A stretch of 64,000 nt of DNA from Gigantopelta aegis (Eukaryota > Mollusca > Gastropoda > Neomphalida > Peltospiridae), in contig NC_054706.1 in NCBI RefSeq assembly GCF_016097555.1, positions 47,431,070 to 47,495,069 on the forward strand, given 5' to 3'. A program made the translations under genes and the position numbers. Position 1 is the stretch's first letter, and each line of letters begins with the position of its first letter. This document shows, in pieces, positions 10,804 to 22,755 of this stretch. The notes under the pieces were generated by a model. It ran no database searches. It saw only the letters and a list, made by a program, of their open reading frames with translations, and was not told the origin of the DNA.

Positions 10804-11476
10804 ACTAGACTGCATTGCATAAATGGGTGAACTTCGACCTCTGACCTGCGACCTTGGATGTCTGTCAAGACCGGATGGAAGTGCCACATTAACACAAGGT
10901 GACACAAGCGTCACTGCAGCAGTGTACGGACCCACCGAAGTGAAGATAGCGAAAGAACTCATCGACAAGTCGTATGTCGAAGTGGTCTACAAACAGAAAT
11001 CCGGATTACCCAGCTGTGCAGAAAAATTCAACGAGAGAATCATCCGCAATACTTGTCAGACCGCCATACTGGCGTCGCTCCATCCACGGACAGCCATTAA
11101 CATTACCATTCAAGAGCTGCAGAATTCGGGCTCCCTTTTGTCGTGCTGTATAAACGCTGCCTGTCTGTGTCTCCTTGACTGCAGTATCAGCATGGGTTGT
11201 ATGGTGGCCGCGGTCTGTGTTGGAATCGACGGCGAAGGCGGCGTTATTGTTGATCCAAATGACAAGCAGGAAAAAGACTGCAGCACTTACGTGACATTCG
11301 TGTTTGAGAGTAAGAAGAAGGAGATTGTGTCTGTGTCTATGGAAGGCAGCTGCTCTAGTGAACAGTTCAAAACATGTCTGTCGGTGGGGCGTAGTGCTTC
11401 GGAAAAAATATTCAAGTTCTATCGTGACTCCATTGAGAAGAAGATGTCAAAATCTTTAGCATTTAAGTGAAATAAA
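10804..11476 (+). CDS. EXOSC5: Exosome complex component RRP46 (EXOSC5); coding exon 10823-11470
   Basis: The 215-residue protein runs from ATG at 10823 to TGA at 11468-11470. It is one RNase PH-like domain of the exosome barrel, the 3'-5' RNA processing and decay machine of nucleus and cytosol. Family blocks are clear: LSRPDGSATLTQGDTSV (residues 13-29), AAVYGPTEVK, ERIIRNTCQTAILASLHPRT, QNSGSLLSCCINAACLCLLD, DPNDKQEKD and FKFYRDSIEKKMSKS. Human EXOSC5 is 235 residues with a longer, poorly conserved N-terminus, so the length here is normal. Animal exosome subunits of this type lack phosphorolytic activity; RRP46 is structural. The coding sequence is uninterrupted, but the perfect acceptor TTTTTTCTTTCAG ends at 10803, 19 nt before the ATG, so an intron in the 5' UTR (or trans-splicing) is likely. 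AATAAA at 11471-11476 follows the stop directly; whether it is used is unknown. Confidence 0.96.
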
Positions 11477-12097
11477 ACTTTACATAATTTATGTAGTTGT
11501 GCCAGTATTTGACGTTTTTGGTGGGTAGGAGGATCTACAATCTGATTAAAATTAGCTCTATTGGTCTACCAGTAGATATAACAGCATTGCGTGGACTCCC
11601 ATGTCGAGGTGACATTTCATCTATAAATAACAATTTAAATATTGACCAATTACACTTCACTTTTTATAGTGTTATTCAGGAGCATACAAATTCAAAAAAA
11701 ATATTGGGCGAGACTATTTATGCAATAGGCAAACTTGTTGGTCTGTTTCAAAATTAAAAACCAGGGGGAAAGTGCATTAATAAATTCTGGATTGTATATG
11801 AGTATAAACGGATTTTATGGCTATACCATCACATTTTTTTTTTCTTTTCTTGAAACTAATTTTATATACAATTTTATATTTAAATTAGTTTCCAGCATAC
11901 CTCTAATTCACCTGAATCATTTTGTATACCCTCTGCATAATCCCAAATGTTTTCAAATTCTTTTCAAATCACTGGCATGATTTTGCAAGTAAGGTTTTGA
12001 TTGGTCGAATGAAAGGTCAACTGGACATGAGCTCCAACGGGGTACTGTTAGATCCACAGGTAATAGTAATAAACCAGTGGAGCTAATTTTAATTAGA
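11477..12097. other. Downstream flank of EXOSC5
   Basis: AT-rich sequence; 3' UTR extension or intergenic. No coding conservation seen. Confidence 0.4.
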
Positions 12098-12288
12098 TTG
12101 GAGGATCTAGGTCAGTCGGTAGTGCGATCACATGAGGTGCTTGGGTCGAAGTATCACATTACCTCAGTTGATTCACTGATTGGGTTTTTTCCTTTCCCAA
12201 CCAGTCCATCACAACTGGTATATCAAAGGCCGTGGTATGTGCTGTCCTGTATCTGAACACACACAAGATACCTTGCTACTAATGGCAA
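12098..12288 (+). mobile_element. SINE, 'gatctaggtcagtcgg' head variant
   Basis: The head GATCTAGGTCAGTCGGTAG is followed by the diverged shared body (CACAACTGGTATATCAAAGG). The tail is lost at the junction with a TIR-element fragment. Confidence 0.75.
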
Positions 12289-12289
12289 G

Positions 12290-12366
12290 CCTCGTCTCGG
12301 GACATAATTTCCACCACCTCAGGTGTACCTTTTCTATCCCACATGACCACATATGATGGAGTCTAT
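12290..12366. mobile_element. Half of a 161 bp TIR element
   Basis: CACCTCAGGTGTACCTTTTC through CATATGATGGAGTCT matches the right half of the intact element at 22195-22355. Confidence 0.7.
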
Positions 12367-12454
12367 TAATCCAGGGAGTGTGGGGGGGGGGGGGGGGGGT
12401 ATTTTTCCATGAACAACTTGCATTTCAGAGTGTTTTCAGGGTCACCAGTGCATG

Positions 12455-12750
12455 ATCTAGCTCCGTTGATAGAGTGCTTGCATTGTAGGATCAATTCACC
12501 TATGACTCATTGATTGATTGGGTTTTCCCCCTGTCCTAACCTGTGCACCGTAACTGGTATATCAAAGCCTGTGGTATGTGCTATCTTGTCTGGAAAAGTC
12601 CATATAAGAGATCTCTTGTTACTAATGGAAACATATAGCCGGGTTTCTTTTCTCTAAGACTTAAAACATTACCAAATGTTTGACGTCCAATAGCCTATGA
12701 TTGATAAATGAATGTGCTCTAGTGGTGTCGTTAAATAACAAACCTTTTCA
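12455..12750 (+). mobile_element. SINE, 'gatctagctccgttg' head variant
   Basis: A diverged head, the shared body and the tail (GCTCTAGTGGTGTCGTTAAA) are present. It is part of a run of same-strand SINEs. Confidence 0.75.
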
Positions 12751-12904
12751 AAGTATGTGATTCTGTTTGTCGAAAAATGCATTTGAATTACTGGTACCTT
12801 TTCTGCTAATCAATAACCAGAGCTTTTAGAATTGTCATAAAAATCCACTAGCCATTGGATCGGGGATTAATATTTTTTACTAGCCATGATTAAAAAATCA
12901 CTAG

Positions 12905-13142
12905 CCCGGATGGGCCTATTTAGCTATTTCTCTTTCCAGCCAGTGCACCACGACTGATATATCAAATGCTGTGGTATGTGCTATCCTGTCTGTGGAATGG
13001 TGCATATAAAAGAACCCTTGCTACTAATGGAAAAATGTACCAGGTTTCCTCCAAGACCATGTAAACATTACTAAATGTTTGACATTCAGTAGGATAAATA
13101 AATCAATGTGCTCTTGTGGTGTTGTTAAACGAAACAAACTTA
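12905..13142 (+). mobile_element. SINE, head missing
   Basis: Body CCAGTGCACCACGACTGATA to tail TGTTGTTAAACGAAACAAAC. Confidence 0.75.
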
Positions 13143-13189
13143 ACTTTTTTTATTATTTAATTACCTTTTAATGGTGGGGCTAGGGGGTG

Positions 13190-13500
13190 ATTTCTAAGCT
13201 TGGTTGGTAAATCATTTATCTCATCTGCTTAGGTTGGAGGATTGCGCCTCGGTGAGCTTATTTTGTTTTGCCCATCCCAACCTGTTCCCTAAGGCTGGTA
13301 TATCAAAGGGTATGGTATGTACTGTCCTGTCTGAGAAAATGTATAAAAAGATCCCTTGCTACTAATTCAATAATGTAGTGGGCTTCCTCAAAAAGACTAC
13401 ATGTATATGTATGTGTTAGAATGACAAAATATATGACTTCCAACAGTAGATGATTAATCAGTGTGCTTAGTAGTGGTGTGAAACAAAAACAAATTTTAAC
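13190..13500 (+). mobile_element. SINE, strongly diverged
   Basis: Only the body (GGCTGGTATATCAAAGGGTA; AAAAGATCCCTTGCTACTAA) and tail are recognisable. Confidence 0.65.
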
Positions 13501-13547
13501 TTTTAGCTTTTAATGTACATCAGTTTCTTCTCTCTTTTTTTCCCCCA

Positions 13548-13805
13548 GGATCGATCACCGTCGGTGGGCCTATTGGACAATTTCTCGTTCCTGTCAGTGC
13601 ACCACAACTGGTATGTCAAAGGCTGGTATGTGCTATCTTGTCTGTGGGATGGTGCATATAAACGGTCCTTTTATGCAACTAATAGAAAAATGTAGAAGGT
13701 TTCCTTTCTAAGACTGTAAAAATTACCAAATGTTTGATGTCCAATAGCTGATGATGAATACATGAATGTGCTCTAGTGGTCTCCTTAAACAAAACAAACT
13801 TTACT
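13548..13805 (+). mobile_element. SINE, head truncated
   Basis: Begins at the B box (GATCGATCACCGTCGGTGGG) and runs to the tail GCTCTAGTGGTCTCCTTAAA. Confidence 0.8.
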
Positions 13806-13904
13806 TTGTTCTTCTCGGTTATGGGGCTGGAGATCCATGTAGTTGTGTGGTAGATCCTTTGTCAGGTGCAAAGGGTTCCAGGATCAATCACTCAAAGGGG
13901 TGGG

Positions 13905-14165
13905 AAGAAAATGTTTTATTTAACAATGCACTCAACACATTTTATTTACGGTTGTATGGTGTCAGACATGTGGTTAAGGATCACACACACATTGAGAGAG
14001 GAAAGCCGCTGTCGCCACTTCATGGGTTACTCTTTTCGATTAGCAGCAAGGGATCTTTTATATGCACCATCCCACCGACAGGATAGCATATACCATAGCC
14101 TTTGATATATACCAGTCATGGTGCACTGGCTGGAACGAGAAATAGCCCAATGGGCCCACCGATTG
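13905..14165 (-). mobile_element. SINE, head truncated
   Basis: The tail at the left (ATTTAACAATGCACTCAACA) runs to the body at the right and stops before the tRNA-like head. Confidence 0.85.
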
Positions 14166-14207
14166 TCTCGACAGGTTAACCTTAGACCATGGTACTCTCC
14201 TGCCTAG

Positions 14208-14888
14208 GGGCGGGACGTAGCCCAGTGGTAAAGCGTTCACTTGATGTGTGGTCAGTCTGGGATCGATCCCCATCAGTGGACCCATCCCCGTCAGTGGACC
14301 CATTGGGCTATTTCTTCTTCCAGCCAGTGCTCCACAACTGGAAGGAAGGAATTTTTTTATTTAACGACGCACTCAACACATTTTATTTACAGTTATATGG
14401 CATCAGACATATGGTTAAGGACCACACAGATATTGAGAGAGGAAACCCACTGTCGCCACTTAATGGGCTACTCTTTTCGATTAGCAGCAAGGGATGTTTT
14501 ATATGCACCATCCCACAAGCAGGATAGTACATACCACAGCCTTTGTTACACCAGTTGTAAAGCACTGGCTGGAACGAGAAATAGCCAATGGGTCCACCGA
14601 TGGGGATCGATCCGAGACCGACCGCGCATCAAGCGAACACTTTACCACTGGGCTACGTCCCGCCCCTTCCACAACTGGTGTAACAAAGGCCGTGGTATGT
14701 ACTATCCTATCTGTGGGATGGTACATATAAACGATTCCTTGCTGCTAAATGAAAAGAGTAGCCTATGAAGTGGCAACAGCAGGTTTCCTCTCTCAATACC
14801 CGTGTGGTCCTTAACCATATGTCAGACGCCATATAACCGTAAATAAAATGTGTTAAGTGCATCGTTAAATAAAACATTTCCTTCCTTC
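14208..14888 (+). mobile_element. SINE interrupted by another SINE
   Basis: Head at 14208 (GGCGGGACGTAGCCCAGTGG), body interrupted at 14341, resumed at 14668 and completed at 14888. It is flanked by CTCTCCTGCCTAG at 14195-14207 and 14889-14901. A short internal duplication (CAGTGGACCCATCCCCGT near 14272) is present in the head region. Confidence 0.93.
14342..14667 (-). mobile_element. SINE nested in the SINE at 14208-14888
   Basis: A full-length opposite-strand copy flanked by the perfect 11 bp duplication TCCACAACTGG (14331-14341, 14668-14678), which is host SINE sequence. Confidence 0.94.
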
Positions 14889-15014
14889 CTCTCCTGCCTA
14901 GTTGAAAGTACATTTAAAAGATAACTTGCTTCTCTTTCAATAGGAGTAGCCTGTGTGGTGAAAGTGGCTTTCCTCTCTCTCTCAATCTAAATCATGAAAT
15001 AACTATATGCTAGC

Positions 15015-15168
15015 CATGGTTTTCTCATCCTAACCAGTGCTCAGTGACTGGTATATCAAAGGACATGGTATGCACAGTTCTGTCTGTGGAAGTGTGTATA
15101 TAAAAAGATTTCTAGCTGCTGATGAAAAATGTGCTCTAGTGGTGTCATTAAACAAAACAAACCTTTGA
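15015..15168 (+). mobile_element. SINE fragment
   Basis: Body CCAGTGCTCAGTGACTGGTA and tail GCTCTAGTGGTGTCATTAAA with a deletion between them. Confidence 0.7.
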
Positions 15169-15169
15169 A

Positions 15170-17469
15170 ATAGTCATAGGCTAAAATAGGCTAGTGTCAT
15201 TAAAAATTATTTACCTTAACATTTGTTTAACGCACGTGTTTTGTGTGCTGGGGTGTCATTCATTCATTCATTCATTCATTCATTATTAAACAATCATTCA
15301 TTTCCATCTCATTTTCCCCCAGCATTAGGAATTTTTAAAAATTAACAAATTACAACACATTGGAAATGAATGATTTTATTATAATACAATATCAAAAGCT
15401 TTGAATATACACACCTGAAAAGTAAATAAAAATTTAATTTTACCACATACATCATTACAAAGACATTACAATATGCATAATAATATTACATGACAAAATA
15501 TACAGGAATGATGGACCAAATTAGCATATTGAATAGTCTTCTGCCAATGAAAAATCTTTCCAACTAACAGATCCTTTCTAGCAAACTAAAATTATTTACT
15601 AAATACATTTTCTTGTATATCAATGTCTGCAATTTCAATGTGTCTCATTATTGTAATATTCATATTAGGTTGGTTTTTTAACTTTTGTTTTTTTCCCCCT
15701 CCATATGAAATTATTGGAGGTAAAATCCAGTAAGGGCTACTCAGGCTTGTGTACAGGAAATTTAGCAGATGGGGGTCTCAGACCTATCAACCTCGAGGCA
15801 CTGTAAACCTGAACACTGAAGCCCCAAATCTGGGAGATTTCAGTAAAAACCTGTTAAAAGTGTTAAGTAAAATAAAGTGGTTGGGTTTTTTGTGTAGAAA
15901 ACTATTTGACAGGCGACATCAGGGAATTTTCACTTCTACGTCACGTGTGCAAACTCAACGAGAATGCAAGAGACTGGTAGTGATAACCTTATTTGGCATT
16001 GATCTTCTAAATATGGATTGTTGTGTGTTTGTTATTTCTGGCCAGATTGGCCGAGAACTCAACTGAGCAAGAACAGAAATTGTTTCAACTACAATGGATT
16101 TTTAACACAAGAGAAAAACCGTGAGATTTTCGAAGAAGAAAAAAGTGAGATTTAAAAAAAATCGTGAGATGCGAGATTTAGCGGAAAACCATTAGTCCCA
16201 CAGCAAAAGCTGTGAGACTTGAGAGGTCTGGGGTCTAGATTGGCAAGCAAAGTTCATCGAGGGTTATCCAGAAAATATATTGAGAAAAAAAAGGAGAAAA
16301 TTTGTTGAATATGCTTCTACTACTACAAGCATTATGATGATGAGAAGCACATTCAATATACAGACACCGTATAATCTAAGAAAATTTATTTAACGGGTAT
16401 TTTTAGCCATTAAAAAGGTTCTGTTTGTCTGAAACTTCTAACAATGGCTGCAAACTCATGGCAGTCCCTTTAACAATATTCTCTAAATGCATTGGGACCT
16501 GGATGTAGCTTGTTGGTTCCGTTCCAACCCACCCCAGTATATAAAACATTCTGATACTGCTAAAGCAATACATGTCCTCTACTGGACACAACAAATTTTG
16601 CACATCAAATTTCAAGGGCCATAACTCTTTCAAAAATGGGCATATACCCATGAAAGTCAAAGTTGATCTGTAACTCTTCATGACAAAGTTATATATAAAA
16701 TTTCAACTCAATATCTTGATGCACTGCAAACATTTCTTTATGGGAAATTATGTGTGGGACAGACGGACCAGTAGGAGTCTGATGAAATCTGTAGTAGATA
16801 CACCATCAGAATCTTGTTGATGAGAAAATGCACATATACATGCTGGGTCAAAGTTCATGAGGCACGTTACTGTGATAGCACACTGTGACAAATGTAACAG
16901 TGTGCTGTCAAGTAGTCTTGTGCTTGAAATGTGTGGGATAACTGTTAAAATAAGTACTACCATTATGTGTGAAATTAGGAGTGTCATAAAACACCCCATT
17001 ATATATAAAATTAGCCATGACAGGTCCCACTTTCTTCATTTAGTATTTTTGGGGAGGAGACGTAGTCACATAGTATGTTAACATTGTCCCCTGTGGGATT
17101 CACAATGTATTGTTCAACCTAAAAGTCGTTTCTATTAATAGTAAGTCGTCTCTGTGTGGTGGCAGCAGGTTTCTTTTCATTCTCTAGACAATGTGCTGCA
17201 ATTACCATAATGTTATTTGCATAACAGCCATATGATATGTGAGGTGTGTTTTTCAACAAACATGTCCATCCTTTGTCAAATTGACGTACTGTTTTAATTG
17301 GAGATACACAGTGTCATGTAGATAATGAACTCATGACTACATGTATTCACATGGTATGCAAACTTGGTTTGGCTACATAAATGAAATTTCATATTTTACA
17401 GAAGCATCTAACTACGGTATGTAGTAATACCTCAGGGTTTCAAGATTATTGTATCCCCACTCACATGGC
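15170..17469. other. Intergenic; possible old repeats
   Basis: A tetranucleotide repeat (ATTC)n lies at 15257-15283. 16610-16790 (CATAACTCTTTCAAAAATGG ... GGACAGACGGACCAG) resembles the common molluscan 'ggccataactc...gacagacgga' repeat and shares wording with 52050-52215 and 45530-45580. The plus-strand open frame 15749-16066 shows no family I recognise. Confidence 0.5.
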
Positions 17470-17482
17470 AAGTGATATTCAA

Positions 17483-18408
17483 AAAAAAAGAAAGAAAGAA
17501 ATGTTTTATTCAACGACGCACTCAACACATTTTATTTATGGTTCTATGGCATCAGACATATGGTTAAGGACCACACAGATTTTGAGAGGAAACCCGCTGT
17601 CACCACTACATGGGCTACTCTTCCGATTAGCAGCAAGGGATCTTTTATTTGCGCATCCCACAGGCAGGATAGCACAAACCATGGCCTTTGTTGAACCAGA
17701 TATGGATCACTGGTCGGTGCAAGTGGTTAAAACCCCGTTCTCACTTGAACGATTTTCTATGCGAATTCCGTGCGACCACCAAATCGTACAGGGCATGCGG
17801 GAGTCGCACAGCAGTATGTTGATGATTCGCACATGTTGTAGGGGTGTCGTGTGTATTTCGTATGGCTGTTTCTAGGTTCGCACAGTTCGCATAGAGGTTG
17901 CACAGCAGTCGCACGGCAGTATGATAGGTCGCAAGGCAGTATGATAGGTCGCACGGGAGTCATACGTGAGTCTTAAGGGAGCCGAGATGTGCGACTCCCA
18001 GCGGACCCCCTGCAACTCCCGTGCGACATCCATCAGACTTCTGTGCAACTGTCGTGAAACCTGTGCAAATCTCATGCGAGAGTATGCGAGCCCGGTGCAG
18101 AAAGGCAGTCACATGGCAGTTGCACAAGTGAGACTGCGCGCGCGCGGGGGGGCGGCGGCGGCGGCGGCCGCCTAGGTAATTCGTACGGGAATCGCACGGC
18201 TGTACAATCTTTTTGTCACACCGCAGTTGTAAGAAAAATCGTTCAAGTGAGAACTGGGCTTTACACCTACCCATTGAGACTTGTGGAGCACTCACTCAGG
18301 GTTTGGAGTCGGTATCTAGATTCAAAATCCCACGCCTCGACTGGGATCTGAACCCAGTACCTACCAGCCTGTAGACCGATGGCCTGCCACGACGCCACCG
18401 AGGCCGGT
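17483..18408 (-). mobile_element. Full-length SINE split by a 532 bp TIR element
   Basis: 'Ggcctcggtggcgtcg' head at the right, tail at the left. It is flanked by AAGTGATATTCAA at 17470-17482 and 18409-18421. Confidence 0.93.
17730..18261. mobile_element. GC-rich TIR element (MITE)
   Basis: The ends AAACCCCGTTCTCACTTGAA and, inverted, AAGCCCAGTTCTCACTTGAA are flanked by TA (17728-17729, 18262-18263; TTA also fits on both sides). The interior has many GTCGCACGG/TGCGACT variants and a (GGC)n block at 18146-18170. No transposase is seen. It interrupts a SINE body cleanly. Confidence 0.88.
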
Positions 18409-18421
18409 AAGTGATATTCAA

Positions 18422-21079
18422 TGTTGGGCTAGTAAATAGCTACTGTTGCCATGCCCGAATTGTATTAAATAAAAGTAGGGCTAGTGAATTTTTAATCGTG
18501 GCTATGAAAGTTTCAGAATCACTGATCCCATGGCTAGTGGATTTTATAAAAATTCTAGAAACCCTGTAGCTACCAGTATTCAGTTTATTTAGGTTGCTCA
18601 TAGACCATTAACTTTCTTAACATTTAAAATATAAGTTGTAATGATCTTATTATTTAAAAAATAGTACAAACACATACATGTAGCAAGACTTGTATGAAAT
18701 GATCTTATTATTTTTAAAATAGTACAAACACGTACATGTAGCAAGACTTGTATGAAATGCTGTTTAGTTATACACACTGATGAAATAAAATACTTAGGTT
18801 TAGAGTTGGAGCCTTTTAAAAAATAAATACTTAATTTTTATATTTGTTTCATATATTATGTATTTCAACTATTTGCTGCCATTTGTGAATGAGTAACAAT
18901 TGGGGTTTTTTGGGTTTTTTTTTTAGACAGGGTGTGGGGTAGGTATTACTATTAGCAACCAGTGAATGCTTCCAGAAGACTAAAAGTAAAGTAAGAATCA
19001 CACTTTTAAAATATACTGATAAAAAGAAATAAGAGGCCACACAAATAATAACAGCAAATTGTGAATGCAACCACAACCCTCAAAACATAGTGTCAAAAGT
19101 TGACCACGTTATTGGCAGTGAATTCAACACTACACTACGCTAGTAGTAAATTAAATTTGGTCTACAATTCTAAGTTTTCCCTTTTTTCTTTCTATCAGTA
19201 TACATACCAAACAGTAACTTCAAAAATAGCAATGTCTTCACACCAGTCTACTAATAGGGAAACTTTTTTTTCAGTTGAACTATCTAAAGCTGCTAATCGT
19301 AGAAAAATAATAATGTAATGACTTTTTATTTTTTCCCTTTGTCTGTCCACTAATCAAATATAGTTTTGTGAAATTTCATTCCATAATACGACTTTTGAAA
19401 ATAAGATATTAAATCAAAGCTGTTTGCTTCCAGTGATTGGTTTCTTATTTGAATATAATGCTGTTATGCATGTAAGCATCAAGCTGTCAGGATGTGAGCA
19501 TGTTATCTTTGCACTCTTCAGTTTTTATTTCGGAAATGTTCTTGAATCTTTCAGATAATACAATAAGAAAATATCCTGTCAACAATATATTCACTTTTAT
19601 CAAGGAAATATATCATTTCCTAAAGAGGAAACTCGACATTGTACTTTTAGAAAAACCTGTTAAAATGTCAGGTTGAACAAATGCTCTGAAGGTTCATTCA
19701 AAATGTCATTTACAGCACTTTGTAGGAGTAGTGGTAGTAGTATAATGTGGGCTGTTAAAAAAAAAAGGCATATAAAAATACATATTTATTTTGACTTAGT
19801 TTTAAAAATATATGGAAACTATTACATGAAGAAATGAAGTGGATCAGAAATGAGGGCTCATTATAGGAAAGGAAAAAAAGGTCTGGGGCCAATGAATTTC
19901 ATTTACATTTAGCAAAATTACCAACACAAGTTCTACATATAAATAAATAACAATGAAGGCCTTGACATTTTAATATGAATTGAAAGTTGACTTACAATAT
20001 TTAGCTGATGTCTTACACTTAATTCTTTATTCATCACAACAATTTGGATTAATTTATTACCAGAAATGTTGGAGGGTTGAGGGTATAATACTCTCCACAG
20101 CATTGCATCAGACCCCAAAATCCAGAAACTCTAATAAACATGTGTGTCAAACAACATGTATTAATTATTTTATTGTATAGCAGTAAGCTTTTAACACTAA
20201 AATATCAAGACAATAAAGTAATATTTTTAGATAATGCCCATTTGGAAAAGTTCCAGCAGATGCCAAATGTACACATGTAGCATGTCTACCTTACAAAAAG
20301 TGTTCACGTAGAAAAACATTTTTCTAGCAAAATAATTAATACAAATAATTATAATTTGTGGGGGGCGGGCAAAAATTATTACACGTATATGGCACAAATG
20401 CAGGGGTAATAATTTATCAGATTGCATGTGTGTGTAAATACATTTTATAAGAGAATATCAAAGCAAACTAGCCTTCTTCACATTGACATCACAGTTATGC
20501 ATCAAAGCTTTATGCTCAATTTATTACAAGATAAAGATGATTTCTGGTATGAAAAACACAGAAATAAAAAAGGACCAGAATACACTCAGCATGCTCCCAA
20601 AATAGATGACCGTGACCTATTTAAGAAGTGTTCAAGTCAATAAATAAAAATCATGAATTTTCAAATTAATACTATAAATTTAATGAAGTTAAGGTATTTT
20701 GGTTTTGGCTTTCATTTTTCTAAAAGTCAATAGATTGGTACTGTAGATGAAAATTAAAAATGTAAATACAACTATGTGTTGTTTGTAAATGCCTTTCATT
20801 AAAGATTCTTTATAAACAGTGATCAATGAAAACACTAGTGTCATGTCATGATGTCATAACTAAAGACCGACAGTCCTTAATTATAATTTTAAATGATGAA
20901 TGGTCTCTATCCAACTTCTCTGAAAAGGTGGATTAACTTTCCTGCAGTCTCTCTTCAGATTTGACAGTTTTCAGTACTTGTTCTGAAAAAAATAAAATTA
21001 ATAGAAAAAAAAAGGGTAAAGGATTATGTTATTTTAAAGAAATCCAGGACAATTATACATGTAATATGATACATTTTTA
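18422..21079. other. Intergenic, no gene seen
   Basis: AT-rich. It contains a direct duplication of 58 bp (18641-18698 and 18699-18756). The open frames here are short, with no recognisable family. Confidence 0.5.
18641..18756. repeat. 58 bp tandem duplication
   Basis: Two adjacent copies starting ATGATCTTATTATTT and ending GCAAGACTTGTATGAA differ at only a few positions. Confidence 0.85.
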
Positions 21080-21190
21080 AGTAAAGAGCACATTGATTTA
21101 TTAACCATCAGCTATTGGATGTCAAACATTTGGTTTAACATATAATCTTGGAGAGGAAACCAGCTACATTTTCATTTTTAAGTAATGCAT
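21080..21190 (-). mobile_element. SINE tail fragment
   Basis: AGAGCACATTGATTTATTAA through GAGAGGAAACCAGCTACATT is the tail half of the 'gcgggacg' SINE. Confidence 0.75.
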
Positions 21191-21349
21191 ACCGGGTAAT
21201 TATGTGTTCACTATTAAATGCTATTGTAGTTTGTTCTGTTCTATCTGAAAAGTATCTAAAAAGCCTTGTTATGAACAGGAGGAACCTATATGGTGGCATT
21301 TGTGTTCTTCACAACTCATTTCACCTCAAGGCTAGCTCAGGCACTTGAG

Positions 21350-21480
21350 AAATTTGCCAACTGCAAATTTGAGAAACAATTGGCTATTTTATTTTAATTT
21401 AGCAAAATAATTTTATGTAATGATAGACATCTTGCTAGAAAATTCCTGTGTGATTTTACAATATTTTAAGTTTAACAGTT
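21350..21480. repeat. Single-copy relative of the 85 bp satellite unit
   Basis: TTTTATTTTAATTTAGCAAAATAATTTTATGTAATGATAGACAT followed by TTTTAAGTTTAACAG (positions 21386-21475) matches, with divergence, the entry and unit of the satellite at 61850-62660. Confidence 0.5.
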
Positions 21481-21514
21481 AAGGTGGCTAACTTTTCTGA
21501 TCACCCAAAAACTT

Positions 21515-22755
21515 TATTGTCGAGCTGTTATCCAATTAATGTTCAACCATGCTGACCTGGGTACACACCTCAGCTATCTGGCTGTTTGCCCAGGATGAGT
21601 CACACTTGCATGACGAGTGTGATATGATTGCAAACTTCATGAGATGAGATATAAATCATATTTGACAAAAAACATGTAATTTTCTGTTTATTATATAACT
21701 TTTGGCAATTTACCTTTATTTTTAAAATGCTAGCAGCAAAACAGTTCCGGCTTTCTTACAGTGAAGATAACACTTTCTACAGTGACAATAACACATTTAA
21801 GAGTGAAATAGTGAAATTTTCACTCTAAAATGTGTTATCGTCACTGAGTGAGTGATAACATTTTTATTTCACCGATATTTTAAGATATTTCACTAAATGT
21901 TATATAATAATAACCACTATGTGCCTTAGGCTGGCAACAGTAATTTTTGTTATGACCAACAATATCCTCGTCACATATAAGTTTTAGTTTTTTTAAGTTG
22001 TGAACTTACTGACACTCAAATACAAATGGTATAAAGTTGCATAGTTTAGCAGAACAATTTTATATGAAATTTTCAAAAAATTAATTCTACATCAATAAAT
22101 TCACACAAAAATTTAAAACAATTTTCACAATTAAACAGCACAAATTCATATAGAGGTTTATTTATAAAATTATTGAGAGCAAAAGAAAAAAAAAGACTCC
22201 CATCATATGCGGTCATGTGGGATAGAAAAAGTACACCCTCATGACTCAGTGGTGAACATTTTGACCCTGGGACTCGACAAGCCTCGCTCCGAGTTGAAAC
22301 TTCCACCACCTCGGGTGTACTTTTTCTATCCCACATAACTACATATGATGGAGTCTTTTATTATATAACATTTAGTGAAATATCTTAAAATATCAGTGAA
22401 ATAAAAGTGTTATGAGTCACTCAATGACAATAACACATTTTAGATTGAAAATTTTTCACTATTTCACTCTAAAATGTGTTATCGTCACTGTAGAAAGTGT
22501 TATCTTCACTGTAAGAAAGCCAGAACTATTTTGCTGCTGGCATTTTAAAAATAAAGGTCAATTGCCAAAAGTTACATAATAAATAGAAAATTTCATGTTT
22601 TTTGTCAAATATGATTTACATCTCATCTCGTGAAGTTTGCAATCATATCACACTCGTCATGCAAGTGCGACTCGTCCTGGGCAAACAGCCAGATAGCTGA
22701 GGTGTGTACCCAGGTCGGCATGCTTGAACATTAATTGGATAACAGCTCGACAATA
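21515..22755. mobile_element. 1.24 kb fold-back element with about 400 bp arms
   Basis: Left arm 21515-21910 and right arm about 22350-22755 are near-identical inverted copies; most positions agree by eye. They start TATTGTCGAGCTGTTATCCA and meet at ATTTCACTAAATGTTATATA. Each arm holds a smaller palindrome (AACACATTT...AAATGTGTT). Arm ends share 'cagctatctg...cccagga...atgctt' wording with the tail of the SINE at 41880. Confidence 0.9.
22195..22355. mobile_element. 161 bp TIR element in the loop of the fold-back
   Basis: GACTCCCATCATATGCGGTC on the left pairs with the inverted right end GACTCCATCATATGTAGTTA, and the pairing continues through TGTGGGATAGAAAAAGTACAC. A half copy is at 12290-12366. 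Confidence 0.82.

Noticed and set aside
15749..16066. A 105-codon plus-strand open frame.
   Set aside because: No recognisable domain, composition like the flanks, and no splice context; I cannot support it as a gene.
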